A stretch of DNA of 63,465 nucleotides from an uncultured Clostridia bacterium (GCA_947629045.1 CANRCF010000007.1:1-63465); one strand, 5' to 3'. Counted from the stretch's first letter, positions 1-11,567 are shown. Made by a program: numbers and translations. The notes: a model not told the origin generated them from the letters alone.

Positions 1-1234
1 AAATGAAGCAGTAAAAAATGACATATCTAGTATAGGAGAATTAGAAGATATATTACATGAAACACAAACAGGAATAATAGTAGAAAGAGTACAAGATGCA
101 AATCCGGGAGAATTAGAAGTAGATGCTTCAGATAGAAATTTATTTACAATAAATAGTATAGAGGATTTAGTAGTATTTTCACATAATGTAACAAGTGGTG
201 AAAATAATTATAAAGATAAAACTGTAAAATTAGGTTTAAGCTTAGATTTTGCATCAACAAAATCATATGTAGATGCAAATAGGACAGATTATGGAAAATA
301 TGGGTATGATGGAGAATTAAAGAAACTACTAAATGAAAGTGGATTTATTCCAATAGGAACACAGGAAGCATTAAGTGAAGAAGAACATCCTAAAAAAACT
401 TTTCATGGAACTTTTGATGGAGATGGTAATATTATATACAATTTAAGAATAAGCAAAGAAGAAATATTGGAAACAACTATGCAGTTTGGTGTTGGAATGT
501 TTAGCTTTAATTATGGAACTATTCAAGACTTAGGTGTTGAGAATGCTAATATAGATGCTAATATAGAAAATAAAGAATGGAGCTGGGTAGGAATTATAGC
601 TCATCAGAATTGTTCCGGAGCTATAATTAGTAGGTGTCATGTATCTGGAAAGATTGTTGGTACTGTTGGAAATTGCGATATTGGTGGCTTAGTTGGTGGA
701 AATGGTGGGAAAATTTATGATAGCTATAGCGATGTTGATATAACGATATTGGGTAATAGGAATGCTATAAATGAAGGATTAATTGCTGGTTCATGTAATT
801 CAGGTGGTACAATAAAAAATGTCTATTCCAAAGGTACTATTTACCATAATAATATTAGTAAGAACTGGGACGTACACGTTGGATTAGGCGTAGGAACAAA
901 TTCTGGAAATATAGAGAACTCATATGCCGTAGATAAGATTAAGATCGATGTAGATAAAGTTCAAGGTATAACTGTTCGCACATTTGGTTGGAACGGTACT
1001 GAACATTCAATTGCATCAAATTGTTATTATCTAGATAGTAGTATTGATGAAGAATGGAATAAAGAAAATGTTCATATTGATATCAATTCTGATTATGCGA
1101 CAGTTGAAACAGAAGAATTTATGAAAAGTGAAGATTTTGTTAATTCATTAAACGAAGGACAAGAAGGAAATCCATGGAAACAAGACACAAATAATATAAA
1201 TGACGGTTACCCTATATTAAGTTGGCAACAATAA
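1..1234 (+). CDS. Pilin-like surface protein with GLUG-type repeats (5' end outside window)
   Basis: The reading frame is open from base 2, so the start lies upstream. The first visible residues, NEAVKNDISS, match the end of the hydrophobic pilin-like N-terminal module seen in full in the genes at 18071 and 51460 (EKTNEAVQND, EKTNEAVKSD), so this is probably a third member of that family. After about 140 residues come Gly-rich repeats (for example GGLVGGNGGKIYDSYS, and SGGTIKNVYSKG) typical of GLUG-motif beta-solenoid surface proteins. It ends in DGYPILSWQQ, a common end for such proteins. Role: inferred cell-surface or pseudopilus adhesin, no enzymatic motif seen. The Met at 467 is internal, not the start. 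Confidence 0.7.
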   Translation, partial: NEAVKNDISSIGELEDILHETQTGIIVERVQDANPGELEVDASDRNLFTINSIEDLVVFSHNVTSGENNYKDKTVKLGLSLDFASTKSYVDANRTDYGKYGYDGELKKLLNESGFIPIGTQEALSEEEHPKKTFHGTFDGDGNIIYNLRISKEEILETTMQFGVGMFSFNYGTIQDLGVENANIDANIENKEWSWVGIIAHQNCSGAIISRCHVSGKIVGTVGNCDIGGLVGGNGGKIYDSYSDVDITILGNRNAINEGLIAGSCNSGGTIKNVYSKGTIYHNNISKNWDVHVGLGVGTNSGNIENSYAVDKIKIDVDKVQGITVRTFGWNGTEHSIASNCYYLDSSIDEEWNKENVHIDINSDYATVETEEFMKSEDFVNSLNEGQEGNPWKQDTNNINDGYPILSWQQ

Positions 1235-1254
1235 TTGTAATATATAAAAAAATG

Positions 1255-1284
1255 AATGAGGCAGATTATATATGCCTCATTTTT
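1255..1284 (+). terminator. Intrinsic terminator
   Basis: Nine-base perfect stem AATGAGGCA / TGCCTCATT with a 9-base loop and a T run, 21 bases after the stop of the GLUG protein. Confidence 0.75.
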
Positions 1285-1351
1285 GTACTTGTAAATAAAA
1301 TATACATAAGGAATTTACGGAAAATATCATATAAAAATCTAATATCTTACT

Positions 1352-2083
1352 TTAAAATGCGAACTTGATAATCGCGTTTAGACTATTTCCATCTTCGCTT
1401 TTCATTATAACAAAATGGCTATCATCTTCTTTCGTATAAAAAGAGCAAACTGTATTACCAAGTTTAGCACCAGTTTTATACATTATTTCAAATTCATTTG
1501 CTTCGCCTAAGCTATAAACATTTTCAGGCAAAGTTTCATATGCATAATCTAAATAATATAGGTTATGCATATGTTCATTTACGTCAATATCACGTCTTAA
1601 AACTTTAAATGTAAAATTAGGTGTATCATTTAAAATAGGTTGTTTTAATTTTGCTATATCTGTTTCATTAAACACACTTTTTTCTTCACATTCATATAAA
1701 TTTAAAATATCATCTGTAATTTTTGTAATACCATTTTGTTTAATATCAATTAAAGCCCATTTAGAACTTGCAATACATAGTAAATTTCCATCTTCATCGT
1801 AAATTTCAAAATCACGCAAAGTAGAAAAACGATTACAAGCTCTAGCCCAAGTTTTTACAGTTACCATTGAATTATAGCAAACTCTTTTGAAAACCTTAAC
1901 CTTCCAATGAAGCAAAACCCAAGTAAGATGAGTTTGTTCAATTTGATTTATTCCAAGTCCAACATTGTTAGAATGTACGCAACCTATATTTTCTAATAAA
2001 CTTAAAATTCCATGATTTGAAAGCATATTAGTGCTTCCAACATATTCCAAATCCACCATATATTTTTTCTCTAAAATAGCCAT
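1352..2083 (-). CDS. Acyl-ACP thioesterase
   Basis: Cytosolic thioesterase expected to hydrolyse acyl-ACP to free fatty acid and ACP. The 243 residues fit the bacterial FatA/FatB-type family (PF01643), two hot-dog folds in tandem. The first hot dog carries a LSNHGILSLLENIG helix and a TWVLLHWKV strand. The second begins with RRDIDVNEHMHNLYYLDYA, the family's Asn/His active-site region. The start has an AGAGGT ribosome site about 7 bases upstream. It is transcribed alone, against its neighbours. Confidence 0.85.
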   Translation of the reverse strand: MAILEKKYMVDLEYVGSTNMLSNHGILSLLENIGCVHSNNVGLGINQIEQTHLTWVLLHWKVKVFKRVCYNSMVTVKTWARACNRFSTLRDFEIYDEDGNLLCIASSKWALIDIKQNGITKITDDILNLYECEEKSVFNETDIAKLKQPILNDTPNFTFKVLRRDIDVNEHMHNLYYLDYAYETLPENVYSLGEANEFEIMYKTGAKLGNTVCSFYTKEDDSHFVIMKSEDGNSLNAIIKFAF

Positions 2084-2251
2084 TTTTTAATACCTCTTTT
2101 TAAAAATTGTTTTCTAGAAGTGAATTATATCAAAAAAAATTAAGTTAGTATAGTTTTTATAAAAAATATTGACAAAAAATATAAAAATATAAAATTTATA
2201 TATACTTAAATTTTCAAATTATGAAAATATTTTGTATAAAACTATAAAAAT

Positions 2252-2274
2252 TCTCCATCTTAATAGTATGGAGG
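2252..2274 (+). promoter_or_regulatory. Hairpin enclosing a ribosome binding site
   Basis: CTCCAT (2253-2258) pairs with ATGGAG (2268-2273). The right arm contains the GGAGG ribosome site of the gene starting at 2282, so the folded form would hide it. It could equally be a weak terminator, since a short T run follows. Confidence 0.35.
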
Positions 2275-2281
2275 ATTTTTC

Positions 2282-2569
2282 ATGTTTAGGAAAAACAAAC
2301 TAGAAAAGCAATTATTAAAAAATCTAGAACAAATAAATAATACATTAACCAAAAACAATATATTAGAATTTACAGAGTTATTAGGGAATAAAAAACAATT
2401 GCTAATACGAAACTTAATGACAGGAATTTCAAAGGGTATAGGTATTGGAATTGGTTTTACTATTTTAACTGCAATTCTAGTAATAATACTTCAAAAAATT
2501 GTAACTTTAAATATTCCAGTTATAGGAGATTATATTGCAGATATTATAGAAATTGTGCAAAATAGATAA
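2282..2569 (+). CDS. DUF5665 small membrane protein
   Basis: A 95-residue protein: a charged helical N-terminus (about 1-45) with an LGNKKQLLIRNLMTGISKGIGIG segment, one transmembrane helix (about 55-75), and a short tail containing IPVIGDYIADIIEIVQ. This layout is typical of the DUF5665 family of small Clostridia/Bacilli membrane proteins, whose function is unknown. GGAGG lies 7 bases before the ATG inside a hairpin. A terminator follows directly, so it is probably monocistronic. Confidence 0.7.
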   Translation: MFRKNKLEKQLLKNLEQINNTLTKNNILEFTELLGNKKQLLIRNLMTGISKGIGIGIGFTILTAILVIILQKIVTLNIPVIGDYIADIIEIVQNR

Positions 2570-2611
2570 ATAGGAAAAAATAAAAAATCTTCAATTCCTA
2601 TTTATTTTTTT
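2568..2611 (+). terminator. Intrinsic terminator
   Basis: Nine-base stem AAATAGGAA / TTCCTATTT, beginning in the stop codon of the DUF5665 gene and followed by T-rich sequence. Confidence 0.7.
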
Positions 2612-2683
2612 CCAAACTTTATATATAATGTAACAAACAAGAATATAATATTAAAATAAAAATAATATAAAGGTGGAAAAATA

Positions 2684-3283
2684 ATGAACTTAGCAAACAA
2701 ATTAACTATTTTAAGAATTCTTTTAGTACCAATCATGGTAATAATCCCGTTTTTAAATATAGAAGGAGATTTGTGGGGAATACCAATCACATATATAGTA
2801 ATAGACGTAATCTTTATAATTGCTGCAATAACAGATAAGTTAGATGGTTACATAGCAAGGTCAAGAAATCAAATAACAACATTTGGAAAATTTTTAGACC
2901 CAATAGCAGACAAAATAGTAGTAATAACTGCAATGGTTATGCTTGTAGAATTTAATCATTTGCCAGCTTGGATTCCAATTATAGTTATATTTAGAGAATT
3001 TGTTGTATCTGGTTATCGTTTAATTGCAGTAGAAAAGAACGGAAAAGTAATTCCTGCAAACATGTGGGGAAAATTAAAAACTGTAACTCAAATGGTAGCA
3101 GTTATCTTTGCGTTTATTGATCCAAATGCTTATGGAACAATATTTAATGGCACATTAACAGGCTACGAATTTATTATAAATTTATTAGTTACAATAATAA
3201 TGAGTGTTTCAATAGTTGCAACAATATTCTCAGGTTGGGAATACATAAAAGGTGGAAAAGATTTATTTAAAAATTCTATGTAA
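2684..3283 (+). CDS. pgsA: CDP-diacylglycerol--glycerol-3-phosphate 3-phosphatidyltransferase
   Basis: Integral membrane enzyme that makes phosphatidylglycerol phosphate from CDP-diacylglycerol and glycerol 3-phosphate. The CDP-alcohol phosphotransferase signature D-G-x2-A-R-x8-G-x3-D-x3-D is intact (DGYIARS, then FGKFLDPIADK, about residues 52-76). Several hydrophobic helices follow. Length 199 residues is normal. AAGGTGG ribosome site 7 bases before the ATG. The palindromic repeat at 3287 follows the stop by 4 bases. Confidence 0.93.
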   Translation: MNLANKLTILRILLVPIMVIIPFLNIEGDLWGIPITYIVIDVIFIIAAITDKLDGYIARSRNQITTFGKFLDPIADKIVVITAMVMLVEFNHLPAWIPIIVIFREFVVSGYRLIAVEKNGKVIPANMWGKLKTVTQMVAVIFAFIDPNAYGTIFNGTLTGYEFIINLLVTIIMSVSIVATIFSGWEYIKGGKDLFKNSM

Positions 3284-3286
3284 AAT

Positions 3287-3334
3287 ATATATAATATTAT
3301 GTTTTTTTCACTACAAAAACATAATATTATATAT
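3287..3334 (+). repeat. Core-less copy of the dispersed palindromic repeat; possible terminator
   Basis: A perfect 20-base inverted repeat (3287-3306 / 3315-3334) with an 8-base loop. It contains AATATTATGTTTT and AAAACATAATATT, the end sequences of the larger repeat copies at 25602, 32567, 46672 and 61895, but lacks their GC-rich core. It sits 4 bases after the pgsA stop. Confidence 0.75.
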
Positions 3335-3368
3335 CTGTAATGAATTTAAATAAATTTAAAAGGAGTAA

Positions 3369-5366
<1,998 letters not shown>

Positions 5367-5514
5367 ATTCTAATGGAAGAATAAAATAGTAAAAATATAA
5401 AATATTAAAATAATAAAATAATAGAATATTAGAATATTCTATTATTAGCGAATAGTTAGAAAAATAACAATTATGATTTAAAATTTGCATTAAATAAAAA
5501 CAAAAGGAGAGCAA

Positions 5515-5760
5515 ATGGAAGGAAAATATACATTTAAACAATTTTATCAAAATTTAGAAGATGGTTATCAAATTTATTTTACTTATGTAAGAAATAGATA
5601 TTTATTATTTAAAACAGCAGATAATTGTTACACACAAAAACTATTATCAGTAGATGAAAAAAATCCACAGCCAAGAAATAGCATGCTTACTTTTAAGCGA
5701 GTAAAAGAAATGTTTCCACACATGGAAGATATTGAGTATAAAGTAGGAATAATAGATTAG
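5515..5760 (+). CDS. Hypothetical 81-residue protein
   Basis: Not recognised. It is soluble, aromatic-rich (FKQFYQNLEDGYQIYFTYVRNRYLLFK) and has no signal or membrane segment. AAAGGAG ribosome site well placed before the ATG, native codon use, 148 bases after ligA. It could be cotranscribed with ligA. Confidence 0.6.
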   Translation: MEGKYTFKQFYQNLEDGYQIYFTYVRNRYLLFKTADNCYTQKLLSVDEKNPQPRNSMLTFKRVKEMFPHMEDIEYKVGIID

Positions 5761-5840
5761 AAAATATAAATAAAGAATAAAGCCTCAAAAAAGAAAGATT
5801 AATAATAAAACTTTAAAAAATAAATTAAGAAAATAAAAAA

Positions 5841-5872
5841 CAATTTGAAAGTTAAAGAAACAATTTGAAAGT
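5841..5872 (+). repeat. Short direct repeat upstream of a promoter
   Basis: CAATTTGAAAGT occurs twice with a 20-base period, just upstream of the promoter at 5880. It could be a regulator site; no palindrome supports this. Confidence 0.3.
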
Positions 5873-5879
5873 AAAAAAA

Positions 5880-5908
5880 TTGCAAATTTATAAAAAATGT
5901 GCTATAAT
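5880..5908 (+). promoter_or_regulatory. Vegetative promoter for the gene at 5943
   Basis: TTGCAA (5880-5885), 17-base spacer, TATAAT (5903-5908). The transcript would start about 25-30 bases before the ATG. Confidence 0.75.
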
Positions 5909-5942
5909 AAATTATACAAATTTTTGAAAGGAGTGCTACAAC

Positions 5943-6182
5943 ATGAGCACAAACAACGTTAATCGGTTAACTGAGCAGGAGACAGAGTACATGAACGAAC
6001 AGTTCAGAAACGACGGCCTAAGTGTAGATGGAGGAAGTGTCGAAGGCGATACACTCTATATAGACTTAAAAAATAGGTTAGGCAATTATGCCTTATGTAC
6101 CAAAAAGGTCAAAGAAGTTCTTCAAAACAGTTTTCCGGATTGCAAGAAAATCATCCTAAACGGCGCTCTTATCATTGGCTAA
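5943..6182 (+). CDS. Hypothetical 79-residue protein with atypical codon use
   Basis: Not recognised. Acidic, soluble, Asn/Glu-rich start followed by a possible alpha/beta fold. AAAGGAG ribosome site 9 bases before the ATG, own consensus promoter and own terminator. Codon choice differs from neighbours (CGG, CTC, GTC, GGC, GAC). It holds an in-frame CGG at codon 8, a codon absent from native genes here except at frameshift sites. If CGG shifts the frame in this cell, the product would stop two codons later. Likely acquired; function unknown. Confidence 0.6.
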   Translation: MSTNNVNRLTEQETEYMNEQFRNDGLSVDGGSVEGDTLYIDLKNRLGNYALCTKKVKEVLQNSFPDCKKIILNGALIIG

Positions 6183-6198
6183 GTATTCTTAGACAATA

Positions 6199-6226
6199 AA
6201 AAGTCCCTCACAAAGAGGGGCTTTTA
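6199..6226 (+). terminator. Bidirectional terminator
   Basis: Stem AAAAGTCCCTC / GAGGGGCTTTT around ACAAA. It serves the gene at 5943 and, read from the other strand, the convergent rqcH. Confidence 0.85.
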
Positions 6227-6248
6227 AATTTTATATGCAAGTGTTAAA

Positions 6249-7956
6249 TTAGTTATAATTTTCAGGGTTAACATTTACCGTTTCCTGATTTGTGTAAATA
6301 ACCATACCAGGTTTAGCCTTAGAAGGTTTTTTTACATATTTTATGAGAGTATAATCAACAGGAACATTAGAAGAATGAACAGCCTTACTATAATATGCAG
6401 TAATTGATGCACATTTATTTATTGTTTCTTGTGATGGATTTTTGCCGGTTAGTTTGTAAAACAACATGACTTCCATGAATGTCTTTAACGTGAAACCAAA
6501 TGTCATCTTTATTAGCAATTTTAAATGTTAGTTCATCATTTTGCTTATTATTTCGTCCAATTAGTATTTTAAAATTATCTATAGTGCATGAAATTGGCTT
6601 TTCTGCATTGGAATTATTCTTTGAGATTTTTGATTTTTTTGTTTTAGTATTACCTTTATAATTCATCTTATTTTTACTATTATTAAGTACGAAATTTTCT
6701 TGAATTTCATCATAAACATTATCTAAATCTTTTGTAGAAACTGCAGATTGTATTTCATAAACAATACTTTCTAAATAATTAATTTCCTTTTCTAGTTCAA
6801 CTTTTTGTTCTTGAACAATCGAATAAGAATTTTTTAATTTATGATATTTTTTAAAATATTTTTTTGCATTATCATTAGGCAAAATTGATATATCTAAAGG
6901 AATATCTATTAAAGCCATATCATTTGAATAGTAATTGTTAAGAGTAATATGACTAATATGCTCTTTTGGAATTTGATACAAGTATGTAGTAAGCAATTCG
7001 CCGTATAATTTGTATTTCTCCATATGAGAACATTCTTCCAGCTTATTATTTAAAGTAACTAACTTTTTTTCTATTTTCTTTAATTTGGCAGATATAAAAT
7101 TAAGTAGACTATTTCTATATGTTAAAAATTGTTCTTCTATTTGCCTTGAAGAGTAGTAATCATCTAAAAAGAAATTAGCTTGTAATGGTTCTTTAGAGCT
7201 TGAATAAGATATAGTATAATCGTTATCTAATTTTATTAATTCTACATTATTTAATACTATATTTTCCTTCAAATTTATAATATATTTAGCTAAATTTTTA
7301 TAGTTTTCTTTGTTAAGATCATCTGACATTTTTAAAGTTTTAATAGTATATTCTATAAAACTTTTACTAATTCCTGTAAAAGTATTAATAAAAAAATCTG
7401 ATAAGGATGTATTAATAGGCAATTTATTTTCAAGTTCAAAATAATTTGAAATATCGATTTTATTAGAAGTAGGAAATTCATAATATTCATTTGGAAAAAT
7501 ATTACGATTTGCGCCAGTATCAGTGGAAAAATGCTTAATAGCATCAATTATTACGTTAGATTTTCCTAAAAGTAGAATATTGCTATATTTTCCCATAAGC
7601 TCTATTATCAATTTTTTATTACATAAAACTTCATTATCATCAGAAAATTCTATTATCATAATTCTTTCTAAACCATTTGTATATATATTAGTAATTTTAG
7701 AATTAATTAAATGTTTTCTAAGAAGCATACAAAAGTTAGGAGCAACTGTTGGATTTTCTCTTTTAGAAGTTGTTAAATGAGCACAATAAAAGTTAGAAGA
7801 AACATTTAAACAAAGTGCATATTGTAAACCATTTGAATATACACTAAATAAAATTTCATTTTGACTTGGCTGATAAATCTTTTGAACTTTTCCACCAATT
7901 AAATGATTTTTCAATTCTTCTACAATAGTATTTAAAACTAAGCCATCAAAAGCCAT
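6249..7956 (-). CDS. rqcH: Rqc2/RqcH-type NFACT protein, +1 frameshift at CGG
   Basis: RqcH binds stalled large ribosomal subunits and recruits tRNA-Ala for C-terminal alanine tailing; older annotations call it fibronectin-binding protein. Domains: NFACT-N (about 1-250), coiled coil (about 270-440), NFACT-R with DIWFHVKDIHGSHVVLQTN (about 485-503). The frame breaks at codon 504, CGG (6447-6445). Skipping its C continues as GKNPSQETINKCASITAYYSKA, the conserved family end, giving 568 residues in all. Unshifted, the protein ends nine codons after CGG. Ribosome site AAAGGAGAT before the ATG. Divergent from sigH. Confidence 0.9.
6445..6447 (-). other. CGG +1 frameshift site in rqcH
   Basis: Minus-strand context AAC CGG CAA. 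Reading GGC one base later restores the conserved T-N-G-K-N-P-S segment of NFACT-R. Confidence 0.8.
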
Positions 7957-7995
7957 AAGATCTCCTTTCTTAGAAAAAATATATTTTAATTAAAG

Positions 7996-8012
7996 TGTAA
8001 GTAAAACTTACA
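7996..8012. promoter_or_regulatory. Inverted repeat between rqcH and sigH
   Basis: TGTAAGT-AAA-ACTTACA, a perfect 7-base palindrome with a 3-base centre in the divergent promoter region. A possible operator; no regulator is assigned. Confidence 0.35.
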
Positions 8013-8072
8013 ATATAACGATAAAATAATACCATATTTTATAGAATTTATCAACTTTTTCAACATTTTCTA

Positions 8073-8101
8073 TTGACAGAAAAAAAGAGAGTAGATATAA
8101 T
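8073..8101 (+). promoter_or_regulatory. Consensus promoter of sigH
   Basis: TTGACA (8073-8078), 17-base spacer, TATAAT (8096-8101), about 43 bases before the sigH ATG. Confidence 0.85.
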
Positions 8102-8143
8102 AATCCATAGTAATGAAGTGGCTTGCAGGAGGTAACTTTTAGA

Positions 8144-8806
8144 ATGGGCAAAACTGATGTATATTATTCATCAAATCTAAATTATAATGACATATCAGAT
8201 GAAGATTTAATTACTTTAATTAAATCTGATGATAAATGTGCCCTAGAGCACCTAATAAATCGTTATAAAGGCCTAGTTAACATGAAGGTAGGCAGATATT
8301 ACATTATAGGTGCTGAAAAAGAAGATATAGAGCAAGAAGGACTAATTGGATTATTTAAGGCAATTAAAAACTTTCAAGCAGACAAACAAAATTCTTTTAA
8401 AACTTTTGCAAGTATGTGCATTGAAAGACAGTTAATTACGGCAATTAAAAGTTCAAATAGACAAAAGCATATGCCTCTTAATTCCTATTTATCTCTAAAT
8501 AGTAGTGCTTATGATAATGAAGAAGACGGGAATAATAGCAATGCAGAATTATTAGAAGTATTAAATACAAATTTAATAGAAGATCCATTAGACACAATTA
8601 CACAAAAAGAATATTATAAAACGATTGAAACAACAATAAATAATACTCTAAGTGACTTTGAGAAAAAAGTATTAAACCAATATATACAGGGCGAAAGCTA
8701 TGTACAAATTGCAGAAAAATTAGATACGCCTGTTAAATCTATTGATAATGCTATTCAAAGAATTCGTAAAAAGGCAATTAAGGAAATACTAGATGAGTCA
8801 AATTAG
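8144..8806 (+). CDS. sigH: RNA polymerase sigma-H factor (SigH/Spo0H)
   Basis: Sigma-70-family factor for transition-state and early sporulation genes. 220 residues from the ATG at 8144, preceded by AGGAGG; an in-frame TTG at 8123 is upstream of that site and is rejected. SigH hallmarks: region 2 with YIIGAEKEDIEQEGLIGLFK, and SFKTFASMCIERQLITAIK followed by RQKHMPLNSYLSLN. Region 4 helix-turn-helix near the end: SYVQIAEKLDTPVKSIDNAI. It supports a spore-forming host. tRNA-Thr begins four bases after the stop. Confidence 0.93.
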   Translation: MGKTDVYYSSNLNYNDISDEDLITLIKSDDKCALEHLINRYKGLVNMKVGRYYIIGAEKEDIEQEGLIGLFKAIKNFQADKQNSFKTFASMCIERQLITAIKSSNRQKHMPLNSYLSLNSSAYDNEEDGNNSNAELLEVLNTNLIEDPLDTITQKEYYKTIETTINNTLSDFEKKVLNQYIQGESYVQIAEKLDTPVKSIDNAIQRIRKKAIKEILDESN

Positions 8807-8809
8807 TAT

Positions 8810-8885
8810 GCTTCTATAGCTCAGTAGGTAGAGCACAGCCATGGTAAGGCTGGGGTCGCCGGTTCGATTCCGGCTGGAAGCTCCA
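8810..8885 (+). tRNA. tRNA-Thr (GGT anticodon)
   Basis: Full cloverleaf: acceptor GCTTCTA / TGGAAGC, D arm GCTC...GAGC, anticodon stem CAGCC / GGCTG with loop ATGGTAA (anticodon GGT), T arm GCCGG-TTCGATT-CCGGC, discriminator T and encoded CCA. It starts four bases after sigH, so it is probably cut from a sigH transcript or has an internal promoter. Confidence 0.95.
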
Positions 8886-8919
8886 ATGACATATATACAA
8901 GGGGATGAAATATTTAAAA

Positions 8920-10185
8920 ATGGAAACAAAAGGAAAATGCACAAACAAATCAAATGTTATTAAATGGTCTATTTTAGTTTCAATTTTGGTAGTAGCTATT
9001 ATTGGTTCTGGAATTGGTGTAGTTATTGCAAACCATTTAAAAAAATCAGCATTAACAAGTGCAGCTGGTGAAGAAAACATAATTGAAAGCTCATCATTAG
9101 AAAATTTTGAAGCTGTAGAAAATAAAACAGAAGAGGAACTAAAAGAGCTTAATGAAAAGGAAATAAAAAAATCTGAAAATAAACAAAAAAATAATAGCTC
9201 TACAAAAAAATCTAAAAACAAATATTACATTAAAGTAAATTATGGCGCACAAGTAGTTACAGTATATACTTATGATAGTAAAGGAAATTATACAGTTCCA
9301 GTAAGAGCAATGGTATGTTCTACAGGAACTGAAACACCTAGATCTGGCGTATATAAAACACCTGTTAAAATGGTATGGTGTCATATGTTTGGAGATGTGT
9401 GGGCACATTATTGTACACAGATTGTTGGCAATATATTATTCCATTCAGTACCATTCTTAGAAAAAAATAACCATACATTAGAATATTGGGAATATGATAA
9501 ATTGGGCACAAAGGCATCAATGGGATGTATTAGGTTAACTACAAGAGATGCAAAATGGCTTTTTGACAATGTACCAGCAGGAACATCAGTTGAATTTTAT
9601 TCAAGCTCTAATCCAGGTCCTTTAGGAAAACCATCTGCACCAAAAATTTCAAGTGCACCATCATATTTAAGAGGATGGGATCCAACAGATCCAGATCCTA
9701 ATAATCCTTGGATAAAATACAATTCACAAAGTGAAAATACCAGCAAAAATGAAGCAAATACTCAAAATCCAAGCGTAAATAATACAGAAAATAATCAAAG
9801 CAGTGGAAGTAGTTCAAATGTAGAAAATAATCAAGGAAGCATAAATGATACAAATACTGAAAACAACCAAGGCGGTGGAAATACTTCACAAGGCGGAAAC
9901 ATAGAAAACAATGAAACTACTGGTGGAAATAACCCAAATAGTGGGTCTACAACCGGTGATAGTGGAAACACTAATAGTGAAGTAACAGGTGGAAATAGTC
10001 AAAATAATGAAACAGCAGGAGGAAACACTAACAACGAAGCAGTAGATGGAAATGATACAAATACCGAAAACAATCAAAATAGTGAAAGCAATACAAATAC
10101 TGAAAATAATCAAAGTAGTGAAGAAAATAAAAATAATGAAAATAACCAAAGCGATGGAGACAATACCCAAGGCGAAAATGTATAA
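8920..10185 (+). CDS. Membrane-anchored L,D-transpeptidase (YkuD) with Asn-rich tail
   Basis: Expected to form 3-3 peptidoglycan cross-links or attach proteins to the wall. Start chosen at 8920: AAGGGGATGA (8899-8908) then has a workable spacing, whereas the in-frame ATG at 8905 overlaps that site. One transmembrane helix (about residues 14-36) anchors it. The YkuD domain (about 100-235) ends in SMGCIRLTTRDAKWLF with the catalytic Cys; the usual SHGC reads SMGC here. The last ~170 residues are a repetitive Asn/Gly/Ser/Thr/Glu tail, likely spanning the wall. Upstream neighbour is tRNA-Thr. Confidence 0.85.
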   Translation: METKGKCTNKSNVIKWSILVSILVVAIIGSGIGVVIANHLKKSALTSAAGEENIIESSSLENFEAVENKTEEELKELNEKEIKKSENKQKNNSSTKKSKNKYYIKVNYGAQVVTVYTYDSKGNYTVPVRAMVCSTGTETPRSGVYKTPVKMVWCHMFGDVWAHYCTQIVGNILFHSVPFLEKNNHTLEYWEYDKLGTKASMGCIRLTTRDAKWLFDNVPAGTSVEFYSSSNPGPLGKPSAPKISSAPSYLRGWDPTDPDPNNPWIKYNSQSENTSKNEANTQNPSVNNTENNQSSGSSSNVENNQGSINDTNTENNQGGGNTSQGGNIENNETTGGNNPNSGSTTGDSGNTNSEVTGGNSQNNETAGGNTNNEAVDGNDTNTENNQNSESNTNTENNQSSEENKNNENNQSDGDNTQGENV

Positions 10186-10226
10186 AACAAGTGATTTAAT
10201 TTGAAATATAGGAGGAAAAATGCATC

Positions 10227-11318
10227 ATGAGAATGGGAATAGTAGGACTTCCAAACGTTGGAAAGAGTACTTTATTTAATGCAATAACAAAAGCTGGTGC
10301 AGAATGTGCAAATTACCCATTTTGCACAATAGAGCCAAATGTTGGGGTGGTTGCAGTACCAGATGAAAGACTTGATAAATTAGCAGAAATATATCATCCA
10401 GAAAAAGTTACACCAGCAGTAATTGAATTCGTAGATATCGCTGGATTAGTGAAGGGCGCTAGCCATGGAGAAGGATTGGGAAACAAATTCTTATCGCATA
10501 TAAGAGAAGTTGATAGTATAATAGAAGTAGTAAGATGCTTTGAAAATAGCAATATAGTGCACGTAGACGGAGGAATAAATCCAATACGTGATATTGAAAC
10601 AATTAATTTGGAATTAATATTTGCAGATATGGAAACAATAGAAAAAAGACTTGATAATGCTAAAAAGAAGCTAAAAGCAGATAAAAAATATCAAGAAGAA
10701 ATAGATTTGTTAGAAAAAATCAAAAAATGCTTAGAAGAAGGAAAACCAGCAAGGTCACTTAATTTAAATGAAGAAGAAAGATTACTTATTAAAGATTCTT
10801 TTTTATTAACAATGAAGCCAATATTATATGTAGCAAATGTTTCAGAAGAGCAATTATCACAAGCAGAAAATGATAAATATGTCAAACAAGTAGTAGAGTA
10901 TGCAAAAAGTGAAAACGCAGAAGCAATTGCACTTTGTGTAAAAATAGAAGAAGAACTTGCAAGTTTAGAAGAAGCTGAACAAAAAGAAATGCTAGGTGCT
11001 TTAGGGTTAGAAGAATCTGGCTTGGACAAAGTAATAAAAGCAAGTTATGATTTGTTAGGATTGATGTCATTTTTAACAGCAGGAGAGCCAGAAGTAAGAG
11101 CATGGACAATACAAAAAGGAACAAAGGCTCCAAAGGCTGCTGGAAAAATTCATAGCGATATAGAAAGAGGATTTATAAGAGCTGAAATTGTTTCTTATGA
11201 TGACTTAATTAGAGAAGGTTCAATAAACAACGTAAAAGAAAAAGGATTAATGAGGTCAGAAGGAAAAGATTACATAATGCAAGACGGAGATGTGGTAGTA
11301 TTTAGATTTAATGTGTAA
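10227..11318 (+). CDS. ychF: Redox-regulated ATPase YchF (Obg-family)
   Basis: Cytosolic P-loop ATPase associated with ribosomes and proteasome-like complexes. 363 residues. Walker A is GLPNVGKST, and DIAGLVKGASHGEGLG forms the G3 region. The G4 position reads NVSE rather than NKxD, the ATP-specific YchF signature. A TGS domain occupies the last ~85 residues (TAGEPEVRAWTIQKGTKAP; DYIMQDGDVVVFRFNV). GGAGG lies 11 bases before the ATG at 10227. Confidence 0.96.
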   Translation: MRMGIVGLPNVGKSTLFNAITKAGAECANYPFCTIEPNVGVVAVPDERLDKLAEIYHPEKVTPAVIEFVDIAGLVKGASHGEGLGNKFLSHIREVDSIIEVVRCFENSNIVHVDGGINPIRDIETINLELIFADMETIEKRLDNAKKKLKADKKYQEEIDLLEKIKKCLEEGKPARSLNLNEEERLLIKDSFLLTMKPILYVANVSEEQLSQAENDKYVKQVVEYAKSENAEAIALCVKIEEELASLEEAEQKEMLGALGLEESGLDKVIKASYDLLGLMSFLTAGEPEVRAWTIQKGTKAPKAAGKIHSDIERGFIRAEIVSYDDLIREGSINNVKEKGLMRSEGKDYIMQDGDVVVFRFNV

Positions 11319-11567
11319 AAATAACGAAATTTAAATGGTAAAAAATTAAATGTTTAAAATTAAAAATACATTAAAAATGTTGAAATATGACTAAAATTTA
11401 AATTTAAAGTAAAAATATGAAAAAAATATTATAAAAAATAGCAAAAAAACTTGACTATTTAAAAATGTAAGTATAAAATATCAATAAATAAGAAATCTAT
11501 GTATAAGTTTTATTATTTTTAGAGATAATAAAAATAAATACATCAAAAGAAAAAAGGAGATAAAAAA

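Noticed and set aside
8814-9221. Minus-strand ORF overlapping the tRNA and transpeptidase
   Set aside because: Hydrophobic, Phe/Ser-rich antisense shadow of Lys/Glu codons; it also runs across the tRNA gene.
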